Shown: piece by piece, positions 7,201 to 15,500 of the stretch | Layout of the letters: the number at the start of each line of letters is the position of its first letter | Position numbering within the stretch: position 1 is the stretch's first letter | Source: Prevotella sp. UBA2755 | GTDB lineage: Bacteria; Bacteroidota; Bacteroidia; Bacteroidales; Bacteroidaceae | Reading direction: 5' to 3' | NCBI GenBank assembly: GCA_002353225.1 | Contig: DEJF01000001.1 | Location: 16,767 to 34,929, forward strand | Length of the DNA: 18,163 bases | The notes under the pieces: generated by a model | Database searches by the model: none | Seen by the model: only the letters and a program-made list of their open reading frames with translations | What the model was told of the DNA's origin: nothing | Made by a program: the position numbers and the translations under genes

Positions 7201-8060
7201 GGACTAACGATGAGCATAAGAACCAACTTATCGCCCAGTTGATTATCAATTATATGAAGAAGTTCAAACTGCTCGATGCTGAGATGAAGCGTAAGAAGTT
7301 TGCTATCACCATCGGTGATGAGTTGCCTTCAGGTATCCTGCAGATGGCGAAGGTATATGTTGCCAAGAAGCGTAAAATTGGTGTGGGTGACAAACTCGCC
7401 GGTCGTCATGGTAACAAGGGTATCGTCTCCAAGGTCGTTCGTCAGGAGGATATGCCATTTCTTGAGGATGGTCGTCCGGTAGACTTGGTACTGAACCCGC
7501 TGGGTGTGCCTTCCCGTATGAACCTCGGTCAGATTTTCGAGGCTATCCTCGGAGCAGCAGGTAAGCGCCTTGGAGTGAAGTTCGCTACTCCTATCTTTGA
7601 TGGTGCTAAACTCGAAGACCTTGCGGAGTGGACTGACAAGGCAGGTCTGCCACGTCTCTGCTCTACCCACCTGTATGATGGTGAGACAGGTGAGCAGTTC
7701 GACCAGCCGGCAACAGTAGGTATCACTTACTTCTTGAAACTCGGTCACATGGTTGAGGACAAGATGCATGCCCGTTCTATCGGTCCGTACAGTTTGATTA
7801 CCCAGCAGCCACTTGGCGGTAAGGCACAGTTCGGTGGTCAGCGTTTCGGAGAGATGGAGGTCTGGGCATTGGAGGCCTTCGGCGCCAGTCATGTCCTGCA
7901 AGAAATCCTGACTATTAAGTCTGATGATGTGGTAGGTCGTTCTAAGGCTTACGAGGCTATCGTCAAGGGCGAGCCTATGCCTACTCCTGGTATTCCTGAG
8001 TCACTCAACGTGCTGCTGCATGAGTTGAAGGGTCTTGGTCTCAGTATCAAGATGGACTAA
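4248..8060 (+). CDS. rpoB: DNA-directed RNA polymerase subunit beta
   Basis: This is the beta subunit of RNA polymerase, forming one pincer and part of the active site. The 1270-residue length fits Bacteroidetes (E. coli is 1342). Clear family segments include QLHRSPGVFF near residue 145, the rifampicin-pocket region FMDQTNPLAEVTHKRRLSAL (D477, H487 and S492 correspond to E. coli D516, H526 and S531), CPIESPEGPNIGLI, GRNLLVAYMPWKGYNYEDAI, and near the C-terminus KARSIGPYSL-like and GGQRFGEMEVWALEAFGA. The three main resistance positions are wild type. The E. coli Q510 equivalent is Pro in TNPLSQF, which I recall as usual for this phylum. ATG at 4248 is chosen because it gives MASKVIDNRVNFG at the family N-terminus. 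Confidence 0.99.
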   Translation: MASKVIDNRVNFGSVKNPMPFPDFLDVQLKSFKDFLQLDTPPEERKNDGLYKVFAENFPITDTRNNFVLEFLDYYIDPPRYTIDECLERGLTYSVPLKAKLKLYCTDPDHEDFGTVIQDVFLGPIPYMTSNGTFVINGAERVVVSQLHRSPGVFFGQNVHANGTLLYSARIIPFKGSWIEFATDINNVMYAYIDRKKKLPVTTLLRAIGYENDKDILEIFELAEEVKVNKTALKKALGRKLAARVLKSWNEDFVDEDTGEVVSIERNEVIMERETEITEENMEDILESGAQTILVHKDESVAQDYSIIFNTLQKDPSNSEKEAVLYIYRQLRNADPADDASAREVIQNLFFSDKRYDLGDVGRYRINKKLGLDTEMDVRVLTKEDIIEIIKYLIQLVNSKATVDDIDHLSNRRVRTVGEQLSNQFSIGLARMSRTIRERMNVRDNEVFTPTDLINAKTISSVINSFFGTNPLSQFMDQTNPLAEVTHKRRLSALGPGGLSRERAGFEVRDVHYTHYGRLCPIESPEGPNIGLISSLCVYAKINELGFIETPYRKVENGIANLNNDDIVYLTAEEEEDHVIGQGNAPLRDDGTFIRPVVKCRQDADFPVVPPSDVDLIDVSPQQIASIAASLIPFLEHDDAHRALMGSNMMRQAVPLLHNEAPIVGTGIEKQVCEDSRTMITAEGDGVIDYIDATTIRILYDRTEDEEFVSFEPALKEYRIPKFRRTNQNMTIDLRPICEKGQRVKKGDILTEGYATENGELALGRNLLVAYMPWKGYNYEDAIVLNERIVREDILTSVHVDEYSLDVRETKRGAEEFTADIPNVSEEATKDLDENGVIRVGARVEPGDILIGKISPKGESDPSPEEKLLRAIFGDKAGDVKDSSLKANPSLSGVIIDKKLFTRATKTRATKQQDKILLAKIDEEHEAKIEDLKDILIEKLATLTKGKTSQGVKDYTGAEIISKGSKFTMTALRNLEYGDIQISNWTNDEHKNQLIAQLIINYMKKFKLLDAEMKRKKFAITIGDELPSGILQMAKVYVAKKRKIGVGDKLAGRHGNKGIVSKVVRQEDMPFLEDGRPVDLVLNPLGVPSRMNLGQIFEAILGAAGKRLGVKFATPIFDGAKLEDLAEWTDKAGLPRLCSTHLYDGETGEQFDQPATVGITYFLKLGHMVEDKMHARSIGPYSLITQQPLGGKAQFGGQRFGEMEVWALEAFGASHVLQEILTIKSDDVVGRSKAYEAIVKGEPMPTPGIPESLNVLLHELKGLGLSIKMD

Positions 8061-8074
8061 TGAGAGAAATAAAC

Positions 8075-8098
8075 AAGGTAAAAAAGTAAAAAGGTAAA
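8075..8098. repeat. Three tandem 8-bp repeats in the rpoB-rpoC gap
   Basis: Bases 8075-8082 (AAGGTAAA), 8083-8090 (AAAGTAAA) and 8091-8098 (AAGGTAAA) are exact consecutive 8-bp units with one difference in the middle copy. They fill half of the 46-nt rpoB-rpoC gap and end 8 nt before the rpoC ATG. The AAGG cores resemble weak Shine-Dalgarno sequence, and the last copy is close to a suitable distance, so the repeat may affect rpoC translation. That role is inferred. Confidence 0.75.
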
Positions 8099-8106
8099 TT
8101 TGAAAT

Positions 8107-11100
8107 ATGGCTTTCAAGAAAGATTCAAAGATAAAGAGTAATTTTACCAAGATTACCATCGGTCTTGCCTCGCCCGAAGAGATCCTTGAGAACTCATGTG
8201 GTGAGGTGACCAAGCCTGAGACCATCAACTATCGTACATACAAGCCAGAGCGGGATGGTTTGTTCTGTGAGCGCATCTTCGGTCCTACTAAGGACTATGA
8301 GTGTGCCTGCGGTAAGTACAAGCGAATCCGTTACAAGGGTATTGTCTGCGACCGTTGTGGTGTTGAGGTAACAGAGAAGAAGGTTCGCCGTGAGCGTACA
8401 GGTCATATCGAACTCGTTGTTCCTGTTGCACATATCTGGTATTTCCGCAGTCTGCCTAATAAGATAGGTTATCTGCTTGGTCTTCCTACCAAGAAACTCG
8501 ATGCCATCATTTACTATGAGCGTTATGTGGTTATCCAGCCAGGTGCTATGGCAGGCAAGAAGGACGCTGAGGGTAATGATGCCATTGGCTCTAATATGTA
8601 CGATCTGTTGTCGGAGGAAGAGTATAATGATATCGTGGACAATAAGATATCAGCAGAGAATGACTACCTTGATGACAGTGATCCTAATAAGTTCATCGCC
8701 AAGATGGGTGCTGAGGCTATCTATGACCTTCTGATTCGTCTTGACTTGGACTCTTTGTCATACGAACTGCGTGACCGTGCTAATAGTGACTCTTCCATGC
8801 AGCGTAAGAATGAGGCATTGAAGCGTCTGCAGGTGGTTGAGGCTTTCCGTTCCAGTGTGGAGAAGGGTATCAATCGCCCCGAGTGGATGGTGATGAAGAT
8901 TATTCCTGTGACTCCTCCAGAGTTACGCCCACTGGTACCACTAGATGGTGGACGTTTTGCCACTTCGGACCTGAACGATCTCTATCGTCGTGTCATCATT
9001 CGTAACAACCGTCTGAAGAGACTGATGGAGATTAAGGCTCCTGAGGTAATCCTCCGTAATGAGAAGCGTATGTTGCAGGAGGCTGTTGACTCTCTCTTCG
9101 ACAACAGCCGTAAGTCGTCTGCAGTCAAGAGCGAGAGCAACCGTCCGTTGAAGTCGCTCTCTGACTCACTGAAAGGTAAGCAGGGACGTTTCCGTCAGAA
9201 CTTGTTAGGTAAGCGTGTCGACTACTCAGCCCGTTCGGTTATCGTAGTAGGTCCAGAATTGAAGATGGGTGAGTGCGGTCTGCCTAAACTGATGGCTGCC
9301 GAACTATATAAGCCGTTCATCATCCGCAAACTCATTGAGCGTGGTATCGTGAAGACGGTGAAGTCGGCTAAGAAAATCGTGGATCGTCGTGAGCCTGTTA
9401 TCTGGGATATCTTGGAGAACGTGATGAAGGGACATCCTGTACTGCTCAACCGTGCACCGACACTGCACCGTCTGGGTATTCAGGCATTCCAGCCAAAACT
9501 GATTGAGGGTAAGGCTATTCAGTTGCACCCATTGGCATGTACGGCATTCAATGCTGACTTCGATGGTGACCAGATGGCTGTACACCTTCCTTTGAGCAAC
9601 GAGGCTATTCTGGAGGCGCAGATCCTGATGCTCCAAAGCCACAACATCCTGAATCCTGCTAATGGTGCTCCTATCACCGTTCCTTCGCAGGATATGGTAC
9701 TCGGACTTTATTATATCTCTAAGATCCGTCCGGGAGCCAAGGGTGAGGGACTCACCTTCTATGGTCCTGAGGAGGCTATCATTGCCCATAATGAGGGAAA
9801 GTGCGACTTGCATGCTCAGGTGAAAGTGGTCGTTGACGATATCGTTGACGGCAAACCTGTGAAGCGTATGGTGGAGACCTCTGTTGGTCGTGTCATCGTG
9901 AACGGCATCATTCCTAAGGAGGTTGGCTATGTTAACCGCATCATCTCTAAGAAGTCTCTGCGTGACATCATCGCTGATGTGATTAAGAACGTAGGTTTCG
10001 CTGAGGCTTGTGAGTTCCTGGATGGTATCAAGAACCTCGGTTACCGCATGGCATACGAGGCTGGTCTGTCGTTCAACCTTGACGACATCATCATCCCAGA
10101 GTCTAAGAAGGCACTGGTGGAGAAGGGTAATGCCGAGGTACAGCAGATCACTGAGAACTACAACATGGGATTCATCACCGATAACGAGCGTTATAATCAG
10201 GTAATTGATACCTGGACACATATTAATAATGACTTAGGTAATGTCTTGATGAAGGAGATGACCGAGGCTGACCAGGGCTTCAACGCCGTCTTCATGATGC
10301 TTGACTCAGGTGCCCGTGGTAGTAAGGACCAAATTCGTCAGTTATCTGGTATGCGTGGTCTGATGGCTAAGCCTCAGAAGGCAGGTGCCGAGGGCGCACA
10401 GATTATTGAGAACCCGATTCTGTCGAACTTCAAGGAGGGTATGTCCGTGCTGGAGTACTTTATCTCTACTCACGGTGCCCGTAAAGGTCTTGCCGATACC
10501 GCCATGAAGACTGCCGACGCTGGTTACCTGACTCGTCGTCTGGTGGACGTGTCACATGACGTGATTATTAATGAGGAAGACTGTGGTACGCTCCGTGGTT
10601 TGGTATGCACCGCCTTGAAGAATGGTGATGAGACCATCTCTACCCTTTATGAGCGTATCCTTGGTCGTGTCTCTGTACATGATATCATACATCCTTCTAC
10701 CGGTGAGTTGATTGTTGCCGCTGGTGAGGAGATTACCGAGCCTATCGCGCAGATTATCGAAGACTCACCGATTGAGAGCGTCGAGATCCGTTCCGTTCTC
10801 ACCTGTGAGTCGAAGCATGGTGTCTGCATGAAGTGTTACGGACGTAACCTCGCTACACGCCGTATGGTACAGAAAGGCGAGGCTGTCGGTGTCATCGCCG
10901 CACAGGCTATTGGTGAGCCAGGTACACAGTTGACACTCCGTACGTTCCATGCTGGTGGTGTCGCTGCCAACGCGGCAGCCAATGCAAGTATCGTGGCTAA
11001 GAACGACTCCGTATTGGAACTCGAGGAGGTACGTACCGTTCCATTCGATGAGGACGGACGTGAGTGCGAGATGGTAGTCAGCCGTCTGGGTGAGGCTCGC

Positions 11101-12435
11101 TTCGTTGATCCTAACACCAAGATCGTTCTCTCTACTGTGAATGTTCCTTATGGATCTTCTCTGTATTTCAAGTCTGGTGATACTGTGAAAAAGGGTGATA
11201 AGGTTGCCCAGTGGGATCCTTTCAATGCCGTGATTGTTACAGAGTATGCTGGTACCTTGAAGTTCCACGATGTCATCGAGGGTATCACTTTCCGTGCTGA
11301 GACGGATGATACCACTGGCTTGACCGAGAAGATTGTCACAGAGTCTAAAGATAAGTCGAAAGTACCTACCTGTGATGTCATAGGTGCTGACGGTGAGGTG
11401 ATTGGTACCTATAACTTCCCGGTGGGTGGTCACGTCGTTGTCGAGGATGGTCAGACCGTGAAGACGGGTGAGACTCTCGTGAAGATTCCACGTGCTGCTG
11501 CTAAGGGTGGTGATATCACTGGTGGTCTGCCACGTGTTACCGAACTCTTTGAGGCTCGTAACCCATCCAACCCTGCTGTTGTCTCTGAGATTGACGGTGA
11601 GGTTACCATGGGTAAGGTGAAACGTGGTAACCGTGAGATTATCGTTACCTCTAAGACAGGTGAGCAGCGTAAATATCTCGTATCCCTGTCGAAGCAAATC
11701 CTGGTACAGGAGCACGACGCTGTTCGTGCTGGAACGCCTCTTTCCGATGGTGTCATCACGCCTGCCGACATCCTTGCCATCAAGGGTCCGACGGCTGTAC
11801 AGGAGTACATCGTCAACGAGGTGCAGGACGTATACCGCTTGCAGGGTGTGAAGATTAACGATAAGCACTTCGAGATTATCGTGCGTCAGATGATGCGTAA
11901 GGTACAGATTAATGAGCCTGGTGACACCTCCTTCCTCGAGCAGGAAATTGTCGACAAACTCGACTTCGCTGAGGAGAACGACCGTATATGGGGTAAGAAG
12001 GTAGTCATCGATGCCGGTGACTCCGAGAACCTGCAGAAGGGTCAGATTGTCACCGCCCGTAAGTTACGTGACGAGAACTCCATGCTGAAGCGTCGTGATT
12101 TGAAGATCGTACAGGTGCGTGACGCTGTGCCCGCTACTTCTACTCAGATTCTGCAGGGTATTACCCGTGCTGCCCTACAGACCAAGTCATTCATGTCTGC
12201 CGCATCCTTCCAGGAGACGACGAAGGTACTTAACGAGGCAGCCATCCGTGGTAAGGTTGATACACTCGAGGGTATGAAGGAGAATGTGATTGCCGGCCAC
12301 TTGATACCAGCAGGTACTGGTCTTCGTGAGTTTGAGAAGATTATTGTCGGTTCCAAGGAGGAGTACGAGCGGATGCAGGCGAATAAGAAGAACGTCCTCG
12401 ATTTCGCAGAGGAGCCTGTTCTTGACGAGAAGTAA
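8107..12435 (+). CDS. rpoC: DNA-directed RNA polymerase subunit beta'
   Basis: This is the beta' subunit, carrying the catalytic Mg2+ site of RNA polymerase; 1442 residues. The N-terminal zinc ribbon has Cys66, Cys68, Cys81 and Cys84. The invariant NADFDGDQMAVHL gives catalytic Asp484, Asp486 and Asp488. The bridge helix region (SGARGSKDQIRQLSGMRGLM) and the trigger-loop segment GARKGLADTAMKTADAGY are intact. A second cysteine cluster includes CESKHGVCMKC, and is followed by GVIAAQAIGEPGTQLTLRTF. A short insertion of about six residues relative to E. coli follows the bridge helix (about residues 757-766), which I believe is common in this phylum. The C-terminal part holds barrel-sandwich-like segments with GDTVKKGDKVAQW and GQTVKTGETLVKI. 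It lies 46 nt after rpoB and is closed by an intrinsic terminator. Confidence 0.99.
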   Translation: MAFKKDSKIKSNFTKITIGLASPEEILENSCGEVTKPETINYRTYKPERDGLFCERIFGPTKDYECACGKYKRIRYKGIVCDRCGVEVTEKKVRRERTGHIELVVPVAHIWYFRSLPNKIGYLLGLPTKKLDAIIYYERYVVIQPGAMAGKKDAEGNDAIGSNMYDLLSEEEYNDIVDNKISAENDYLDDSDPNKFIAKMGAEAIYDLLIRLDLDSLSYELRDRANSDSSMQRKNEALKRLQVVEAFRSSVEKGINRPEWMVMKIIPVTPPELRPLVPLDGGRFATSDLNDLYRRVIIRNNRLKRLMEIKAPEVILRNEKRMLQEAVDSLFDNSRKSSAVKSESNRPLKSLSDSLKGKQGRFRQNLLGKRVDYSARSVIVVGPELKMGECGLPKLMAAELYKPFIIRKLIERGIVKTVKSAKKIVDRREPVIWDILENVMKGHPVLLNRAPTLHRLGIQAFQPKLIEGKAIQLHPLACTAFNADFDGDQMAVHLPLSNEAILEAQILMLQSHNILNPANGAPITVPSQDMVLGLYYISKIRPGAKGEGLTFYGPEEAIIAHNEGKCDLHAQVKVVVDDIVDGKPVKRMVETSVGRVIVNGIIPKEVGYVNRIISKKSLRDIIADVIKNVGFAEACEFLDGIKNLGYRMAYEAGLSFNLDDIIIPESKKALVEKGNAEVQQITENYNMGFITDNERYNQVIDTWTHINNDLGNVLMKEMTEADQGFNAVFMMLDSGARGSKDQIRQLSGMRGLMAKPQKAGAEGAQIIENPILSNFKEGMSVLEYFISTHGARKGLADTAMKTADAGYLTRRLVDVSHDVIINEEDCGTLRGLVCTALKNGDETISTLYERILGRVSVHDIIHPSTGELIVAAGEEITEPIAQIIEDSPIESVEIRSVLTCESKHGVCMKCYGRNLATRRMVQKGEAVGVIAAQAIGEPGTQLTLRTFHAGGVAANAAANASIVAKNDSVLELEEVRTVPFDEDGRECEMVVSRLGEARFVDPNTKIVLSTVNVPYGSSLYFKSGDTVKKGDKVAQWDPFNAVIVTEYAGTLKFHDVIEGITFRAETDDTTGLTEKIVTESKDKSKVPTCDVIGADGEVIGTYNFPVGGHVVVEDGQTVKTGETLVKIPRAAAKGGDITGGLPRVTELFEARNPSNPAVVSEIDGEVTMGKVKRGNREIIVTSKTGEQRKYLVSLSKQILVQEHDAVRAGTPLSDGVITPADILAIKGPTAVQEYIVNEVQDVYRLQGVKINDKHFEIIVRQMMRKVQINEPGDTSFLEQEIVDKLDFAEENDRIWGKKVVIDAGDSENLQKGQIVTARKLRDENSMLKRRDLKIVQVRDAVPATSTQILQGITRAALQTKSFMSAASFQETTKVLNEAAIRGKVDTLEGMKENVIAGHLIPAGTGLREFEKIIVGSKEEYERMQANKKNVLDFAEEPVLDEK

Positions 12436-12454
12436 GATTTAAACCTGATAAAGG

Positions 12455-12487
12455 CGCCGCTGCAAGATTCATTGCAGTGGCGTTTTT
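12455..12487 (+). terminator. Intrinsic terminator after rpoC
   Basis: The arm CGCCGCTGCAA (12455-12465) pairs with TTGCAGTGGCG (12472-12482), an 11-bp stem with one G-U pair and a 6-nt loop GATTCA, followed directly by TTTTT (12483-12487). It starts 20 nt after the rpoC stop. This is a textbook rho-independent terminator and probably ends the rpoBC transcript before the glycosidase gene. Confidence 0.93.
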
Positions 12488-12508
12488 CACTAAAAACCAA
12501 TAAACCCT

Positions 12509-15469
12509 ATGAATAGACTTTTATCAACCGTATGCTTGGTGATGTGGACTATTGCCGCTTCCGCCCAGCAACTACCGACCATGACGGAGTGGCATGACCT
12601 GCAGGTGAATGAGGTCAACCGCTATCCCGTACACACCTCTTTCCAACATTCTAACACATTGTCATTAGATGGGACGTGGCGTTTCCTGTGGGTAGAACAT
12701 GCCGACCAGCGTCCTACCGATTGTTTTGGGAAAGACTATGATGACAGTAACTGGAAGACGATGCCCGTGCCTGGCATCTGGGAACTCAACGGCTATGGTG
12801 ACCCTGAGTATGTGAACATCGGTTTCGCTTGGCGTGGACATTTCCAGAATCATCCGCCAGAAGTGCCAGTGAAGGACAACCATGTGGGAACATATCGCCG
12901 GACGATTACCATCCCTGCCGGATGGAGTGGGAAACAGGTCATCGCTCATTTCGGTTCTGTCACCTCTAATATGTACCTATGGGTCAACGGCAAGTATGTG
13001 GGGTATACCGAGGACTCGAAGGTTGCCGCAGAGTTCGATATCACCAACTATGTGCATGTTGGTGATAACCTGATCGCCTTCCAGACTTTCCGTTGGTGCG
13101 ACGGCTCCTATGACGAGGACCAGGACTTCTGGCGTTTGAGTGGCGTAGGACGCTCCTGCTATCTCTATGCGCAAGATCAAAAGATACATATCCAGGATAT
13201 CCGTATCACCCCTGACCTGATTAATAACTATGAGGATGGTACGCTCTCCGTGAAACTGACGACCATCGGGCAGGCAACACCACAGATATCCCTGCGTGAT
13301 GCCGAGGGCAGGGAGGTGGCTACAGGTGCTGAGATACAGTTGAGGAAACCTCATAAGTGGACAGCGGAGACTCCCTACCTCTATACCTTGGTGGTGCGTT
13401 ATGGCAGTGAGGTGATTACTCAGAAGGTGGGCTTCCGTAAGGTGGAGATCAAGAACTCCCAGTTGCTGGTCAACGGACAGCCTATCTATATCAAGGGTGC
13501 TAACCGTCATGAGATGGACCCTGATGGTGGCTATGTCGTCTCTCGTGAGCGCATGATTCAGGATATCCAGTTGATGAAGCGCTTTAACATCAATGCCGTA
13601 CGTACCTGTCACTATCCCGATGATCCTGTCTGGTATGACCTGTGTGACGAGTATGGCATCTATCTTGTCGCCGAGGCAAACCAAGAGAGTCATGGCTTTG
13701 GCTATGGCAATGATGCAGAGACGAAGAAACCTCAGTTTGCCCGTCAGATACTGGAGCGTAACCAGCATAATGTCAGCATAAACTTCAACCACCCCAGCGT
13801 CATCGTCTGGAGTATGGGTAATGAGACAGTCAACGGTCCTAACTTCACTGCCGCTTATCAGTGGATTAAGCAGCAGGACCAGAGTCGTCCCGTTCAGTAT
13901 GAACAGGCACATGGTGGCGACAATACCGACATCTTCTGTCCGATGTATATGTCGCAATGGCATTGTGAGGACTATGCCAAGGACGACACCAAACAGAAAC
14001 CGCTCATCCAGTGTGAGTACAGTCATGCGATGGGTAATAGCAGTGGTGGCTTCAAGGAGTATTGGGACCTTGTGCGTAAGTATCCTAAGTTCCAGGGTGG
14101 TTTTATCTGGGACTTCGTTGACCAGGCTCTGCATGGCAAGGATGCCGAGGGTCGTGCCATCTATACCTATGGTGGCGATTATAACAACTACGACCCCTCT
14201 GACAATAACTTCAACTGTAACGGACTCGTCAGTCCTGACCGTGTGCCGAACCCTCAGATGTATGAGGTGGGCTATGAGTACCAGAACATATGGGTAGAGG
14301 CTGTCGATATCAAACAAGGACGCATCCGTGTCCGTAATGAGAATTTCTTCCGACCCTTGGATTATGTCTATATGGAGTGGACCCTGTTGTGTGACGGTAT
14401 TCCAGTGAAGCGTGGGGTAGTGGATGACCTCGACTGCCAGCCGCAGGGTACTACGGACGTGACATTGTCGCTGGGTGATTTCTCCGCTATGGGGGAATAC
14501 CTGCTGAACATCGACTTCAAACTGAAGAAGGCAGAGCCGCTGATGGAGAAGGGGCAGACCGTTGCCTACGCCCAACTGCCTGTCGTCGGTGAGTGGACGG
14601 CATCCAACGATGTTCCTGTTAACCCCCAGTCCTCATCTGTCACCTTTGATAAGACAACTGGTTTCATCAACCAGTATATCGTCAACGGTAAGTCGATGTT
14701 GGGCGTGGGTGGTACCCTCAAACCGCAGTTCTGGCGTGCCGTCACTGACAATGACATGGGAGCCCGACTGCATCAGAAGAACCAAGTATGGAGAAAGCCT
14801 GTCATGAACCTCAAGAGTTTCAGGCAGGGCAAGAAGGACAAACAGGGTACTTATACCGTCACCGCTGTCTACGACATGCCGGAGGTGAAGGCAACCCTCA
14901 CCCTCACTTATTGCATTGAGAAGAACGGGGTGGTGACCGTCACGCAACAGATGCAGACAACCCCTGGCGACAAACAGCCTGACCTGTTACGCTATGGTGT
15001 CGTACTGCAGATGCCTTACAACATGGACAACAGTGAGTATTACGGTCGTGGACCTGTTGAGAACTACAACGACCGTCATCTGTCACAGCGTATTGGTATC
15101 TATCGCCAGACCGCTGATGAGCAGTTCTATCCTTATATCCGTCCACAAGAGACGGGTACGAAGGGTGATATCCGGTGGTGGAAACAGACTAATGGTACCA
15201 ACGGTGGGTTATGTATAGAGGCAGACACTCCTTTCTATGCCTCGGCACTTCACTATAGTGTGGAGGATCTTGACGAGCCCGGTCAGGAGAAGGCACAGCG
15301 TCACTCCCCGCAGGTTCCTAAGTCACGCTACACCAATCTGAACATCGATCAGACACATGCCGGTGTCGGTGGCATTGATAGTTGGAGTGAGTGGGGACAG
15401 GCTCTGCAACCCTACCGCGTACCCTGTCAGGACCGCACCTTCACCTTCCGACTGGTCCCAATCATGTAA
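12509..15469 (+). CDS. Exported LacZ-like beta-galactosidase, glycoside hydrolase family 2
   Basis: A retaining GH2 enzyme of the LacZ type, probably releasing terminal beta-linked galactose from oligosaccharides; 986 residues. An N-terminal signal peptide is visible (MNRLLSTVCLVMW then TIAASAQ), so it should act in the periplasm or at the outer surface. Order: sugar-binding jelly roll (about 45-225, with RWCDGSYDEDQDFWRLSG), immunoglobulin-like domain, TIM barrel (about 325-600), and C-terminal LacZ small-chain domain (from about 710). Catalytic residues by motif are acid/base Glu439 (SMGNET) and nucleophile Glu503 (QCEYSHAMGNS). Mg ligands Glu393 and His395 lie in ANQESHG. GANRHE and CHYPDDP carry the substrate histidines. 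The E. coli Trp568 position is Phe (GGFIWDFVDQ). Other GH2 beta-glycosidase specificities remain possible. No promoter is visible in the 73-nt upstream gap, and 31 nt separate it from the DUF3467 gene. Confidence 0.93.
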   Translation: MNRLLSTVCLVMWTIAASAQQLPTMTEWHDLQVNEVNRYPVHTSFQHSNTLSLDGTWRFLWVEHADQRPTDCFGKDYDDSNWKTMPVPGIWELNGYGDPEYVNIGFAWRGHFQNHPPEVPVKDNHVGTYRRTITIPAGWSGKQVIAHFGSVTSNMYLWVNGKYVGYTEDSKVAAEFDITNYVHVGDNLIAFQTFRWCDGSYDEDQDFWRLSGVGRSCYLYAQDQKIHIQDIRITPDLINNYEDGTLSVKLTTIGQATPQISLRDAEGREVATGAEIQLRKPHKWTAETPYLYTLVVRYGSEVITQKVGFRKVEIKNSQLLVNGQPIYIKGANRHEMDPDGGYVVSRERMIQDIQLMKRFNINAVRTCHYPDDPVWYDLCDEYGIYLVAEANQESHGFGYGNDAETKKPQFARQILERNQHNVSINFNHPSVIVWSMGNETVNGPNFTAAYQWIKQQDQSRPVQYEQAHGGDNTDIFCPMYMSQWHCEDYAKDDTKQKPLIQCEYSHAMGNSSGGFKEYWDLVRKYPKFQGGFIWDFVDQALHGKDAEGRAIYTYGGDYNNYDPSDNNFNCNGLVSPDRVPNPQMYEVGYEYQNIWVEAVDIKQGRIRVRNENFFRPLDYVYMEWTLLCDGIPVKRGVVDDLDCQPQGTTDVTLSLGDFSAMGEYLLNIDFKLKKAEPLMEKGQTVAYAQLPVVGEWTASNDVPVNPQSSSVTFDKTTGFINQYIVNGKSMLGVGGTLKPQFWRAVTDNDMGARLHQKNQVWRKPVMNLKSFRQGKKDKQGTYTVTAVYDMPEVKATLTLTYCIEKNGVVTVTQQMQTTPGDKQPDLLRYGVVLQMPYNMDNSEYYGRGPVENYNDRHLSQRIGIYRQTADEQFYPYIRPQETGTKGDIRWWKQTNGTNGGLCIEADTPFYASALHYSVEDLDEPGQEKAQRHSPQVPKSRYTNLNIDQTHAGVGGIDSWSEWGQALQPYRVPCQDRTFTFRLVPIM

Positions 15470-15480
15470 CTTAGACTAAA

Positions 15481-15492
15481 TATATTAATATA
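15481..15492. repeat. Perfect 12-bp palindrome in the GH2-DUF3467 gap
   Basis: TATATTAATATA reads the same on both strands and lies 9 bp upstream of the DUF3467 ATG. In AT-rich intergenic DNA such a palindrome can arise by chance. It could equally be an operator-like site or a weak hairpin near the ribosome-binding region. No factor can be assigned. Confidence 0.4.
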
Positions 15493-15500
15493 AATAAGGT

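Noticed and set aside
10765..11868. Minus-strand open frame of 367 codons opposite rpoC
   Set aside because: It is a shadow of the rpoC reading frame with no domain and no initiation signals; a similar 305-codon frame lies at 9304-10221.
12422..12450. TTGACG at 12422 as a -35 box for the GH2 gene
   Set aside because: It lies inside the rpoC 3' end with no TATAAT-like or TAnnTTTG element at a suitable distance, and a transcript from it would meet the terminator at 12455-12487.
12977..14575. Long open frame (532 codons) on the minus strand opposite the GH2 gene
   Set aside because: It is fully antisense to a gene with intact catalytic motifs; its predicted product is a low-complexity mix of Leu, Ile, Thr and His with no recognisable domain, as expected from the codon bias of the sense gene.
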